Below are positions 1-7,290 of a DNA stretch of 38,381 nucleotides, in pieces; position 1 is the first letter of the stretch, and every line of letters starts with the position of its first letter. A program made the translations under genes and the position numbers. This DNA is from Rhodospirillales bacterium (GTDB taxonomy: Bacteria > Pseudomonadota > Alphaproteobacteria > BOG-932 > Roseiterribacteraceae). Location: the NCBI GenBank assembly GCA_003165335.1, contig PLTD01000128.1:1-38381 (forward strand), given 5' to 3'. The notes beneath the pieces are model-generated. The model was not told the DNA's origin, searched no databases, and worked only from the letters and a program-made list of their open reading frames with translations.

Positions 1-65
1 CACCCCGGCCTTATGCCCCTGTTACCATTATGGGGCGGATGACGCTTAAACGAAATCGGATTCAT
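1..65 (-). CDS. 5' end of an unidentified gene running off the left edge
   Basis: A reading frame of 21 codons starts at an ATG preceded by a good Shine-Dalgarno (AGGGAG, six bases upstream) and runs leftward out of the window. The first residues read MNPISFKRH. That opening resembles the N-terminus of some IS6-family transposases (ISFKRH followed by RFPP), but the residues after it (PPHNGNRGIRPG) do not continue the match. It could be a deleted transposase, or the resemblance could be chance. Too little is visible to assign a function. Confidence 0.3.
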   Translation of the reverse strand, partial: MNPISFKRHPPHNGNRGIRPG

Positions 66-348
66 GGTTTCTCCCTGCCCAGGGCGCTAATCCGTCCGAA
101 ATCAGAGAGAAGTTAGGGTTAGACGCCAGCACCTTTTCTAAAAAATTCTTGGGAACAATTGGATGTTTCATAATCTTCATAAATAATAGGTCATCCAATT
201 ATTATATAAGTAAATTATATATAATTGTCGGTAATATCATTGTCATAATATCTTTAGATAATAATGGCATGCTCTGTTTATAAATCTGTTTCTGTTGGGA
301 ATATTTCCGAAAATCGCGGACGCGACTTCCGGATTTCGGAGAACGTAG
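66..348. other. AT-rich intergenic region
   Basis: About 280 bases without a convincing gene. From about 130 to 270 it is much richer in A and T than the rest of the window (runs such as TTATATAAG and AATTATATATAATT), so it probably carries the promoter of the small exported peptide and L,D-transpeptidase-like gene that follow. I could not pick out one clear -35/-10 pair. Confidence 0.4.
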
Positions 349-516
349 ATGGACATGCTAAAATTAAGCCTAGTTACAATCGGATTATTGGCATCCGACC
401 AAAGCGCTTTTGCTCAACAACCTATTGGCGCAGGTGGCGTCAGATTGCCGCTTCCGCCAGCGCCACCTGTCGTACCGCCGCCGCCGCTGCTTCCGCCCAA
501 GCAAGATCGATACTAG
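349..516 (+). CDS. small exported proline-rich peptide (55 aa)
   Basis: This short reading frame has a convincing start: GGAG lies seven bases before the ATG. The first 22 residues form a plausible signal peptide, with Lys5, a hydrophobic stretch (LSLVTIGLLA) and an AFA-QQ cleavage site. The mature part is only about 33 residues, nearly all Gly, Val, Leu and Pro, with a run of four prolines and the ending PPKQDRY. I recognise no family. It ends 12 bases before the L,D-transpeptidase-like gene on the same strand, so the two are probably co-transcribed and the peptide probably acts in the envelope. Its function is unknown. The signal peptide plus ribosome site makes it more likely real than chance. 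Confidence 0.6.
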   Translation: MDMLKLSLVTIGLLASDQSAFAQQPIGAGGVRLPLPPAPPVVPPPPLLPPKQDRY

Positions 517-528
517 GTCCGTCTGCTC

Positions 529-1308
529 ATGCGTAAAATGACGAGGACTAGGGGGATCGTCCCTGAGGAAGTTCGGCTGATTTTGGTGCTGGTCGCGCTG
601 GCGTGGCCGGCACCAGCATCGGCGCGCGACGTCGCGCGAATAGCCGAGCCGGCCGTACCCGTCACTTCAGCTGCATCCGCAAGTCCCGCGCAATTTGTTT
701 CGCCATCGGCGACCCAGCGGCCAAGGGCGAATTTTCTCAGCGAAATCGCATCCATGGATGCCCGTCGCGTGGCGGACTGGGTAGTGGTTTCGGGGGACAA
801 CAATGGCCTGCCCTTCGTCGTTATCGACAAGATCGGGGCGAGGGTGTTCGTCTTCGACGACGGTGGACGATTGCGCGGCGCCACCTTCGCGCTCTTGGGT
901 AAGGCTCGGGGCGACGACAGCGTTCCCGGGATCGGCAACCGAAAACTATCGGCCATCCGTCCGGACGAGCGGACAACTCCGGCGGGCCGGTTCGTTGCCA
1001 CCCTTGGCCATGACTTCGAACACGATATTCTTTGGATTGATTACGCCGCGTCCATCTCCCTTCATCGTGTGATCACGGGCAACCCCGGCGACCATCGATT
1101 GCAGCGATTGACGACAACATCCTCACTCGACAAGCGAATTACCTATGGCTGCGTCAACGTCCCAGTAAAGTTCTATGAAGATGTCGTACTCAGAACATTC
1201 ACCGGCACGACCGGAGTTGCCTACATCCTGCCGGAAACCAAAAAGATCGAAGATGTTTTTTCTCTATCCGGGGGCGCTGTGAGCAGCGATGCGATCGGAA
1301 GTCACTGA
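529..1308 (+). CDS. L,D-transpeptidase-like (YkuD-fold) exported protein
   Basis: A 259-residue protein with an N-terminal hydrophobic segment (about residues 16-32, ending ASA-RD), so exported or membrane-anchored. The C-terminal half looks like an L,D-transpeptidase domain: a histidine in SLHRV (H179), then about 29 residues later YGCVNVP with the candidate nucleophile Cys208. This matches the family arrangement of a His followed by S/T/Y-x-GC-[IV]-[RN]. Such enzymes form 3-3 peptidoglycan cross-links or attach proteins to peptidoglycan. The usual HG motif is replaced by LHRV, and Asn follows the Cys-Val where Arg is more common, so this is a divergent branch whose activity is uncertain. 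The start at 529 has only a weak ribosome site; an ATG at 538 in the same frame is an alternative. It follows the proline-rich peptide closely. Confidence 0.75.
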   Translation: MRKMTRTRGIVPEEVRLILVLVALAWPAPASARDVARIAEPAVPVTSAASASPAQFVSPSATQRPRANFLSEIASMDARRVADWVVVSGDNNGLPFVVIDKIGARVFVFDDGGRLRGATFALLGKARGDDSVPGIGNRKLSAIRPDERTTPAGRFVATLGHDFEHDILWIDYAASISLHRVITGNPGDHRLQRLTTTSSLDKRITYGCVNVPVKFYEDVVLRTFTGTTGVAYILPETKKIEDVFSLSGGAVSSDAIGSH

Positions 1309-1706
1309 ACGGTTGGAGCAGCTGAAGAGATCGCGGGCGGCAATGTTGCTCAGTTGACCGCCCGAGATGGCTTAACACCTGTCGAAACGAAAAATGCATA
1401 TCTTCGATAAGCTGATCGGTTGCCGATATCTCAATCGCGCTCTTCTCGGCGAAGTGCCGATTGCAACAGCGTTTGGATCCCGCACAGTCTTCGCTGACGC
1501 TAGGCCGCAAGCATCCGCTCCTGACGGGCATTCGAACATGGAGTACCGTGTTTCGGATACGCCTTCGGAAATTCTGCGAACCAGTGACCTAACCTGCTGA
1601 AGCGCGTCAGGCAATTCACATCGCTGGATGCAATTGGCTGCAGGGTGATTTAAACCTGAGACACTAAGTGCTTGATTTTATTGAGAGGTGACTTTCTGGC
1701 TTAAAA
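1309..1706. other. intergenic region, no gene seen
   Basis: Roughly 400 bases between the L,D-transpeptidase-like gene and the tRNA remnant. A frame of 68 codons begins at 1394, but it has no ribosome site and no recognisable composition, so I do not call it. No tRNA or hairpin stands out. Confidence 0.4.
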
Positions 1707-1707
1707 G

Positions 1708-1743
1708 AAAATCCCAGCATCTCATTGAGATTGCTGGGATTTT
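1708..1743 (-). terminator. rho-independent terminator behind the tRNA remnant
   Basis: A perfect 12-bp stem (AAAATCCCAGCA pairing with TGCTGGGATTTT) with a 12-base loop. Read on the minus strand it is followed by TTTTCTTTT. It lies 10 bases past the CCA end of the initiator-tRNA fragment on the same strand, where a tRNA's own terminator is expected. Confidence 0.75.
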
Positions 1744-1753
1744 CGAATTATCG

Positions 1754-1791
1754 GTGGTTGCGGGGCAGGATTTGAACCTGCAACCTTCAGG
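1754..1791 (-). pseudogene. 3' remnant of an initiator tRNA (tRNA-fMet-like)
   Basis: On the minus strand this reads from CCTGAAGGTT through a perfect T-arm (GCAGG-TTCAAAT-CCTGC) to CCCCGCAACCA. That corresponds to the 3' half of an alphaproteobacterial initiator tRNA, including the encoded CCA. Compared with the tRNA I would expect, one C is missing in the acceptor strand. The sequence upstream keeps only a hint of the anticodon arm (GGCTCA with the following TAA missing), and I find no matching 5' acceptor strand or D-arm. It is therefore not a functional tRNA. Such 3' fragments commonly mark the end of an integrated element or a rearrangement at a tRNA gene. Confidence 0.6.
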
Positions 1792-1858
1792 TGAGCCGGA
1801 GGGTTAGGATCCCCTTTGCACGCCAAGTCACCCTTTAAGTCCGGGAACACGTCGCGAA

Positions 1859-1886
1859 CACGCGTGTCAACAACGTGACACGCGTG
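1859..1886. repeat. 11-bp perfect inverted repeat
   Basis: CACGCGTGTCA is followed after six bases (ACAACG) by its exact reverse complement TGACACGCGTG. It has no T-run, so it is not a terminator. It lies about 70 bases from the initiator-tRNA remnant and could be a protein-binding site such as a recombinase core, though that is only inference from position. Confidence 0.55.
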
Positions 1887-2018
1887 GCAGCACAAGCCCG
1901 CATGTTCCTGCGCTGTTCTTCGCAAACCTGCAGGCAGGTCGGCTTGGCGCGGCGATATTGAAAGCTAGGCTAGACTTGAGGATTTCCGCGCTTTATAAGC
2001 TGGCCCCTGCCTTCGGGC

Positions 2019-2093
2019 GGGCGCGTAGCTCAGCGGGAGAGCACACCCTTCACACGGGTGGGGTCGTAGGTTCAATCCCTACCGCGCCCACCA
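2019..2093 (+). tRNA. tRNA-Val(CAC)
   Basis: A complete 75-base cloverleaf including encoded CCA. The acceptor stem GGGCGCG pairs with CGCGCCC. The D-arm reads TAGCTCAGCGGGAGAGC. The anticodon stem CACCC/GGGTG encloses the loop TTCACAC, giving anticodon CAC (valine, GUG codons). The T-arm is GTAGG-TTCAATC-CCTAC and the discriminator base is A. It ends just before the convergent SDR gene. All stems pair perfectly, so I take it as functional. Confidence 0.95.
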
Positions 2094-2120
2094 TTCCCGG
2101 CGACGCCATGCCGGTTGCCG

Positions 2121-2954
2121 TCACGGAAAGACGATTCCGCGGTTTTTGAAGAATGTGGGCGTGCTGATCAGCTTGCCGGCGAATTCCCTTGCCTCGGGTT
2201 GAGTCGCCAGCCAGGCGACAACATCGCCGGTGACTTGGGGCTTGGTCGCTTCGGCCATATGCATGATCGCTGAATCCGGCCCGAACAGCGCCAATGTCGC
2301 CTCGGTCACCGTAAATCCCGGCTCTACATTGAATGCCAGGATGCCGTCTTGGTGATGTTCCAGATGGACGAACTCGCTGAGGCGATGAAATCCGCTTTTC
2401 GGCCCGCCATAAACAAATCCCCAGCCGCCCGCGCGCGCCGGAATCGGCGAGGGCTGCAAGGCAGCGCCTGAGCTCAAACCCACGATCACGCCCTTACCCT
2501 GTTTGACCATAGAGGGCAGCACAAGGCGTGTGATATAGGCCTGGTTGACCAGGTTGCCGAGCGCGGCCTTCTCTAGCTGGTCGATGCTGAATTCGTCGAA
2601 CGGATACATCAGGCCCGGCCCGCCATACAGCGCATTATTGACCAGCACATCGATCCGCCCCCAAGCCTCCAGCGTGTGTTTGACGACGGCATCCATCGAA
2701 GCGCGGTCCAGCACATCCATCGGTAGGCCCAGTGCCTCGCGCCCCAGCGAGCGAACCTCGGCCACAGTCGTTTCCAAGCTGCCCGGCACGCGAACCTGCC
2801 GCTGATTTTCCGCCGCGGGGGTGGTGACGCGCCCCTCACCCTCTTTAACCGTGCGGCCGGTCGCAACGATGTCGAAACCCTGACACGCCAAACTAAGCGC
2901 GCAGGCCTTGCCGATGCCGCGCGTCGCGCCGGTTATCAAAGCGACCTTGCGCAT
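2121..2954 (-). CDS. SDR-family oxidoreductase
   Basis: A 277-residue short-chain dehydrogenase/reductase. The Rossmann nucleotide-binding motif TGATRGIG is at residues 8-15, NNA at 106-108, a serine pair at 161-162, and the catalytic YGGPK gives the YxxxK motif (Tyr182, Lys186). Family knowledge says NAD(P)(H)-dependent oxidation or reduction of an alcohol or ketone; the substrate cannot be read from sequence. An insert around residues 36-60 and a proline-rich stretch before the catalytic tyrosine make it longer than the usual 250 residues. I chose the ATG at 2954 because the domain starts immediately (MRKVALITG) and AAGGA lies nine bases upstream; the same frame extends 22 codons further without domain sense. 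It stands alone, converging on tRNA-Val and divergent from the methyltransferase-like gene. Confidence 0.88.
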   Translation of the reverse strand: MRKVALITGATRGIGKACALSLACQGFDIVATGRTVKEGEGRVTTPAAENQRQVRVPGSLETTVAEVRSLGREALGLPMDVLDRASMDAVVKHTLEAWGRIDVLVNNALYGGPGLMYPFDEFSIDQLEKAALGNLVNQAYITRLVLPSMVKQGKGVIVGLSSGAALQPSPIPARAGGWGFVYGGPKSGFHRLSEFVHLEHHQDGILAFNVEPGFTVTEATLALFGPDSAIMHMAEATKPQVTGDVVAWLATQPEAREFAGKLISTPTFFKNRGIVFP

Positions 2955-3147
2955 TTCCCCAAATCCTTGTTTTCGAATTGCGTGTGCGCCATTCCTGGCC
3001 TGGAGAGTGGCGCAACGCAACCCTAATGAAAGGAGACAATCTTCTATTTTTCGCCACCGATAAAAGGATTAGCCTGCCCTGAGTTTAGTAACAGGCGAAC
3101 AGCCGCCTACGCGTTAGGCGACTGCGCCAAATGGGGAGAAATTTAGC

Positions 3148-3894
3148 ATGCTGAAACACCTGATGCTGGCGTCCGGTATTGTGCTGGCTGCGACGTCCGG
3201 CAGCGCCTTTGCAGCCGACAAAGTCCCGGCCTATATCACTGCCGCCGTCGCCGATGCCGGTCGCCCGGCCGACGACACCGCGCGCGATGCCGACCGCAAG
3301 CCGGCCGAGACCTTGGCCTTCGCCGGGGTGAAACCTGGCCAGAAGATCGTCGATCTCTTTCCGGGAAGCGGCTATTTCACCCGTATATTCAGCAAGATCG
3401 TCGGGCCCAAGGGCCATGTCACCGCGATGTGGCCGCCCGGTGTGCCGGACAAAATGCTGGTCGCAACCAAGGCCATCGCCGCCGACCCGGCCTACGCCAA
3501 TGTGAACGAGGTTGAACAGAAAATCGCCGACCTACCAGCGGGAAAACTCGATCTGTTCTGGACGTCGCAGAATTATCACGACATCCACAACATCCCAAAC
3601 GTCGATATGGCGGTCGTGGACAAATCGATCTTCGCCGCTCTGAAGCCGGGGGGAATCTTCATCGTGCTGGATCATGCAGCGACGCCCGGAAGCGGCTTTC
3701 AAGATACCAACACGCTGCACCGAATCGACCCGCAAGCGGTGAAAAAGGAAGTTGAGGCGGCCGGCTTCATCCTAACCGGCCAAAGCAATATTCTGAAAAA
3801 CCCCGACGATCCGCATACGGCCAAGGTGTTTGACCCGTCGATCCGCGGCAAGACCGATCAGTTCATTTTGAAGTTTCAAAAGCCTAACCAGTAA
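3148..3894 (+). CDS. exported class I SAM-methyltransferase-like protein
   Basis: A 248-residue protein beginning with a clear signal peptide (about residues 1-22, SAFA-AD), then a class I methyltransferase fold. Motif I reads VDLFPGSGYFT (residues 68-78), close to the family pattern of an acidic residue followed by GxGxG. Acidic and hydrophobic strands follow (LDLFWTSQNYHD, GGIFIVLDH). Proteins of this type are usually annotated only as methyltransferases. What is odd is the export signal: SAM is made in the cytoplasm, so a periplasmic enzyme would lack its cofactor, and another ligand or role is possible. GGAG lies nine bases before the ATG. It converges on the ABC importer operon with an eight-base gap and no terminator. 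Confidence 0.8.
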   Translation: MLKHLMLASGIVLAATSGSAFAADKVPAYITAAVADAGRPADDTARDADRKPAETLAFAGVKPGQKIVDLFPGSGYFTRIFSKIVGPKGHVTAMWPPGVPDKMLVATKAIAADPAYANVNEVEQKIADLPAGKLDLFWTSQNYHDIHNIPNVDMAVVDKSIFAALKPGGIFIVLDHAATPGSGFQDTNTLHRIDPQAVKKEVEAAGFILTGQSNILKNPDDPHTAKVFDPSIRGKTDQFILKFQKPNQ

Positions 3895-3902
3895 CCGAAG
3901 CC

Positions 3903-4673
3903 TCAAGCTGCTTCGCCGTGGCCTGAGTGCCAGCGGCGGAGCAGCCGGTGTTCGATCTGCACGATGACGGCATTCAGCGCCAATCCCGTCAACGACAGCA
4001 GCAGCAGGGCCGCGAACATGCGCGGGATCTCAAGCCTATTTGCGCTTTCAACGATGCGCCAGGCCAGACCCGTCGCCTCTCCGGATCCGGCCACGAATTC
4101 GGCCACCACCGTTCCAATCAAAGCCAAACCGGCGCTGATCCTAGCACCTGCCAGCAAGGCCGGAAGCGCACTGGGTAATTGGAGCAGCCACAAGCGCTGC
4201 CAGCCTGTTGCGCGGTAGAGTCGGAACAGGTCCGCGAGACCAGGATCGACAGAGCGCAAGCCAAAACTGGCGTTTGATAGAATGGGAAAGAAAGCAACGA
4301 TCGTCGCCAGGATGAAGACAGCGCGCTCGACATGGTCGACTCCCACCCAGATGACGATCAGCGGCGCAATCGCCACGATCGGCGTCACCTGCAGAACCAC
4401 TGCATAAGGCAGCAGGCTGCGTTCGATCAAACGGCTTTGCACGAACAGGACGGCCAGCGCCAAGCCGCCTAAAAAACTTGCTGCGAAAGCCGCCACAGTC
4501 AGCTTCAGCGTTTCCAGCAGGGCATCCAGCAATTGCGGTCCGTCGGTCATCAGAGCCTCGGCGATCAGCGAGGGCGGCGGCAGAACGAAAACCGGCACCT
4601 GCATCAGACGGACCGACGTCTCCCACAGCGCCAAAACGATAAGCCCGACGAGCAATGGCAATAAACGGCTCAT
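3903..4673 (-). CDS. ABC importer permease (SsuC/TauC type)
   Basis: A 256-residue inner-membrane protein with about six hydrophobic segments, typical of single-domain permeases of the nitrate/sulfonate/taurine/NMT1 importers. The cytoplasmic EAA-like loop that docks on the ATPase is visible as ATGWQRLWLLQLPSALPALL in the second half, followed by GARISAGLALIGTVVAEF. It is the last gene of a three-gene operon. Its ATG overlaps the ATPase stop codon (ATGA), so translation is probably coupled. Substrate specificity is set by the binding protein encoded first in the operon and cannot be fixed from the permease. Confidence 0.9.
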   Translation of the reverse strand: MSRLLPLLVGLIVLALWETSVRLMQVPVFVLPPPSLIAEALMTDGPQLLDALLETLKLTVAAFAASFLGGLALAVLFVQSRLIERSLLPYAVVLQVTPIVAIAPLIVIWVGVDHVERAVFILATIVAFFPILSNASFGLRSVDPGLADLFRLYRATGWQRLWLLQLPSALPALLAGARISAGLALIGTVVAEFVAGSGEATGLAWRIVESANRLEIPRMFAALLLLSLTGLALNAVIVQIEHRLLRRWHSGHGEAA

Positions 4674-5413
4674 ACCGCGACCGCCATGGCACGCTCCAGG
4701 TCGCGCGACACGGCGCGGCAGGCATCCAGATAGGGTTGGGTCGCTCGGAAATCGGCATCGCGTATTGCTGGTCCCGACACGGCATGCCGCGCCATGATCC
4801 GACCGGGCCGCGGACTCATGATGGCTATGTCTGTCGACAGATAAACAGATTCGAAAACACTATGGGTAACGAAAATCGTCGTAATTTCCTGCTCGCGCCA
4901 AAGCCTCAGCAAGTCGTCGTTCAGCTTGTTGCGGGTAATCTCATCCAGTGCCGCAAAGGGTTCATCCATCAGCAACAGGCGCGGTCTGGTTACGATCGCG
5001 CGGGCGATTGCAACGCGCATACGCATCCCGCCCGAGAGTGCGCGGGGATAGGCCTGGGCAAAATCGGACAATCCCACCAGAGCCAAAGCCTCAGCTATCC
5101 GCGGCTTTGCCTCCGCTCGGGATACTCGCGCAAGCCTCAAAGGCAGATAGACATTGTTCTCGACATCGGCCCAAGGCATCAGCGTCGCATCCTGGAACAC
5201 CAGACCGACGGCACCGTCAGGCCGGCCCGTGATAGCGCCGGCGGACGGACTGGCCAGGCCGGCGATGAGCCTCAGCAACGTACTCTTCCCGCAACCCGAA
5301 GGACCGACGATGCTCGTGAACGAGCCGTCTTCGATCCGCAAATCGACCCGGTCTATCGCGGCCAATCCACCCGGATAGCGCATTGCGATCCCGTCTAGAA
5401 CCAGCATATTCAA
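4670..5413 (-). CDS. ABC importer ATP-binding subunit (SsuB/TauB type)
   Basis: A 247-residue ABC ATPase. Walker A is GPSGCGKST (residues 37-45), the Q-loop region is VFQDATLMPW, the signature is LSGGMRMR, Walker B is LLLMDEPFAALD, and the switch histidine is in FVTHSV. It is full length for the family and would energise import with the neighbouring permease. The frame opens with TTG overlapping the stop codon of the binding-protein gene (TTGA); an ATG two codons later (5407) is an equally plausible start, and neither has a strong ribosome site. The overlaps on both sides indicate one transcript with coupled translation. Confidence 0.92.
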   Translation of the reverse strand: MNMLVLDGIAMRYPGGLAAIDRVDLRIEDGSFTSIVGPSGCGKSTLLRLIAGLASPSAGAITGRPDGAVGLVFQDATLMPWADVENNVYLPLRLARVSRAEAKPRIAEALALVGLSDFAQAYPRALSGGMRMRVAIARAIVTRPRLLLMDEPFAALDEITRNKLNDDLLRLWREQEITTIFVTHSVFESVYLSTDIAIMSPRPGRIMARHAVSGPAIRDADFRATQPYLDACRAVSRDLERAMAVAV

Positions 5414-6420
5414 TGCGACGACGGCTGAACGGCGGATCCATAGCCCTTATCGACGAAATCCAGCGTATAGGCCTTTTTGTAATCCAAATCAGTAGGATAC
5501 AGTCCCTGCCCGCTCGCCATCTTGAAGAAATCCGCCCAGCGCGCATCTGTCATGGCGCCGATGCCCAGCGTCTTGGTGTCGCCGGAATCGACGATGCCGT
5601 AATCCTTCATCTTGCCTCGGGCATATTTCAGAATGTCGTCGGTCATGTCGGGATTGCCTTTTTTGATGAGGGCGTCGGCTGCGGCAGGGTCACCGTCGAG
5701 ATAGGCCCGCCAACCCTCGATCGAAGCTTCGACGAAAGCGCGCACAATATCCGGCTTTTTCACTACCCAGTCGCTTTTCGCCAACACCAGCGAGCCATAG
5801 GTCGAATAACCGCTGTCGGCCAACAGGAACAGCTTGGGCTTGAAGCCGCCCTTTTGCTCTATCACCAGCGGTTCGGAGGTGACATAGCCTTGCTGGATGG
5901 CCGTCCTGTCGACCAGAAAGGGCGCAGAATTACCGGAATATTTCCGGATCTGCTTGTCCTCGAAACCGTATTTCCCCTTAAGCCACGCCCACATCGTGTC
6001 GATCGACGCATCGGAGATCATTATCGACCGGCCTTTTAGGTCGGCTATTGCGGCAGCCGTGTCCTCGGGATGCAGAATTAGGACTTCCGGATCCTTTTGG
6101 TAACTGGCCATCACCGCGACCACAGGCGCGCCGGCCTTCACCAGATTGAGGGCGAAAAAGCTGTTTGAGCCGATCGCCATATCCACCGCGCCTGCGGCCA
6201 TCAATTGCTGAGGGTTGGCGCCCGAACCTCCGGAGCGAATTTGCACATCGAGTCCGTGCTTGGCGTAAAGACCAAGCGCTGCGGCTTCATAAAAACCGCC
6301 CTGCTCCGCCTCCGGTTTCCAATCCGTCATGAAAATGACGCGTTCGGCTGCCAATGTCGGTGTTGCCAGGCCTGCCGCCAGGAACATTCCGGTCAAAGCG
6401 GATGTCATTCGATAGAACAT
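5410..6420 (-). CDS. ABC importer periplasmic binding protein (NMT1/THI5/SsuA-like)
   Basis: A 336-residue substrate-binding protein and the first gene of the importer operon. It starts with a signal peptide (MFYRMTSALTGMFLAAGLA, cleavage near TLA-AE), followed by the family's opening strand VIFMTDWKPEAEQGGFYEA and the GGSGANPQQLMAAGAVDMAIG segment typical of NMT1/THI5-like proteins. Relatives bind thiamine-pyrimidine precursors, sulfonates, nitrate or nucleobases. The CCCFC motif of pyrimidine-precursor binders (ThiY) is absent, so the ligand is open. I found no TPP riboswitch in the short upstream region. The frame continues upstream of the chosen ATG, but that part overlaps the region before cysQ and reads as non-protein. 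ATGs at 6435 and 6408 are alternatives. Confidence 0.87.
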   Translation of the reverse strand: MFYRMTSALTGMFLAAGLATPTLAAERVIFMTDWKPEAEQGGFYEAAALGLYAKHGLDVQIRSGGSGANPQQLMAAGAVDMAIGSNSFFALNLVKAGAPVVAVMASYQKDPEVLILHPEDTAAAIADLKGRSIMISDASIDTMWAWLKGKYGFEDKQIRKYSGNSAPFLVDRTAIQQGYVTSEPLVIEQKGGFKPKLFLLADSGYSTYGSLVLAKSDWVVKKPDIVRAFVEASIEGWRAYLDGDPAAADALIKKGNPDMTDDILKYARGKMKDYGIVDSGDTKTLGIGAMTDARWADFFKMASGQGLYPTDLDYKKAYTLDFVDKGYGSAVQPSSH

Positions 6421-6502
6421 CGGGAAGAACCCCATGAATTGGATATCAGGTACCGGACTCACGCATGCCGATATTGCACTAACCCATGCCATAACTCTTC
6501 CC

Positions 6503-7279
6503 ATGCTCACAGAAAAACAACGAGTCGAATTGCTGCCCGCCGTCGAGGCTCTCGCCCGACAGGCAGGCGCGGCCATTCTCAATCTCTACCAGTCCGGCAC
6601 CCCCACAATCGTCAAAAGCGACGGCAGCCCGGTGACTGCGGCCGATCATGCATCCGACGCGATATTGAGCCCCGGTCTAGCCGCGCTGGCACCGGGAATC
6701 CCGGTCGTATCGGAAGAAGGTGTCGAAGCGGGCCATGTGCCTGATATTTCTGGCGGCACATTCTGGTTGGTCGATCCGTTAGACGGGACTAAGGAGTTCA
6801 TCGGTGGAACCGGTGAGTTCACTGTTCTGATAGGGCTGATCCAGGATGGAAAGCCGACGATGGGCGTTATGTATGCGCCGGTCGCCGATGAGATTTATGC
6901 AGCTGCCGTACCCGGATATGCCTGGCGCGAGACGAAGTCAGGTCGTGAGAAAATTCAAGTGCGGACTGCGCCCGCGGACGGGTTGCTGACGGTGACAAGC
7001 AGTTATCGCCGGACCAACGATACGCTTGAGCGCTATCTCGAGGGTCTGCAGATCGGCGAGCGCATACGCCGCCGAAGCGCCTTCAAGTTCGGGGATGTAG
7101 CGCGTGGCGCGGCCGACCTCTATCCCGGGTTCGGCCTCAGCTACGAATGGGACACCGCAGCCGGCCATGCATTGGTGACCGCAGCGGGTGGCACGGTCAC
7201 CATGGTGGACGGGTCGCCCCTGCAATACGGCAAGCCGGAATTCAGGAACCCTGATATATTGGTGATTGGCGGACGCTAG
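6503..7279 (+). CDS. cysQ: 3'(2'),5'-bisphosphate nucleotidase CysQ
   Basis: A 258-residue member of the inositol-monophosphatase-like Mg-dependent phosphatases. The metal-binding residues are all present: Glu71-Glu72, DPLDGT (residues 91-96) in WLVDPLDGTKEFI, and WDTAAG (216-221). The KEFI ending of the DPLDGT motif and the overall length fit CysQ, which hydrolyses PAP (3'-phosphoadenosine 5'-phosphate) from sulfate assimilation, rather than SuhB or HisN. I start at the ATG encoding MLTEKQ; the frame extends 23 codons further but that part has no family resemblance. Divergent from the ABC importer, with only about 80 bases between, and convergent with prfB. Confidence 0.88.
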   Translation: MLTEKQRVELLPAVEALARQAGAAILNLYQSGTPTIVKSDGSPVTAADHASDAILSPGLAALAPGIPVVSEEGVEAGHVPDISGGTFWLVDPLDGTKEFIGGTGEFTVLIGLIQDGKPTMGVMYAPVADEIYAAAVPGYAWRETKSGREKIQVRTAPADGLLTVTSSYRRTNDTLERYLEGLQIGERIRRRSAFKFGDVARGAADLYPGFGLSYEWDTAAGHALVTAAGGTVTMVDGSPLQYGKPEFRNPDILVIGGR

Positions 7280-7290
7280 TTACGGCCGCT

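Noticed and set aside
264-536. 90-codon frame overlapping the proline-rich peptide
   Set aside because: The overlapping 55-codon frame has the ribosome site and signal peptide; this one reads as low-complexity Arg/Ala without features.
1394-1600. 68-codon plus-strand frame
   Set aside because: No ribosome site, no recognisable family, and it lies in a stretch without other coding character.
1958-2149. 63-codon frame across the tRNA-Val gene
   Set aside because: It is the translated tRNA and flanks; the tRNA is structurally complete.
5410-6503. TPP riboswitch for the NMT1/THI5-like importer
   Set aside because: The region between the importer and cysQ is only about 80 bases and lacks the CTGAGA thi-box; the ThiY CCCFC motif is also missing.
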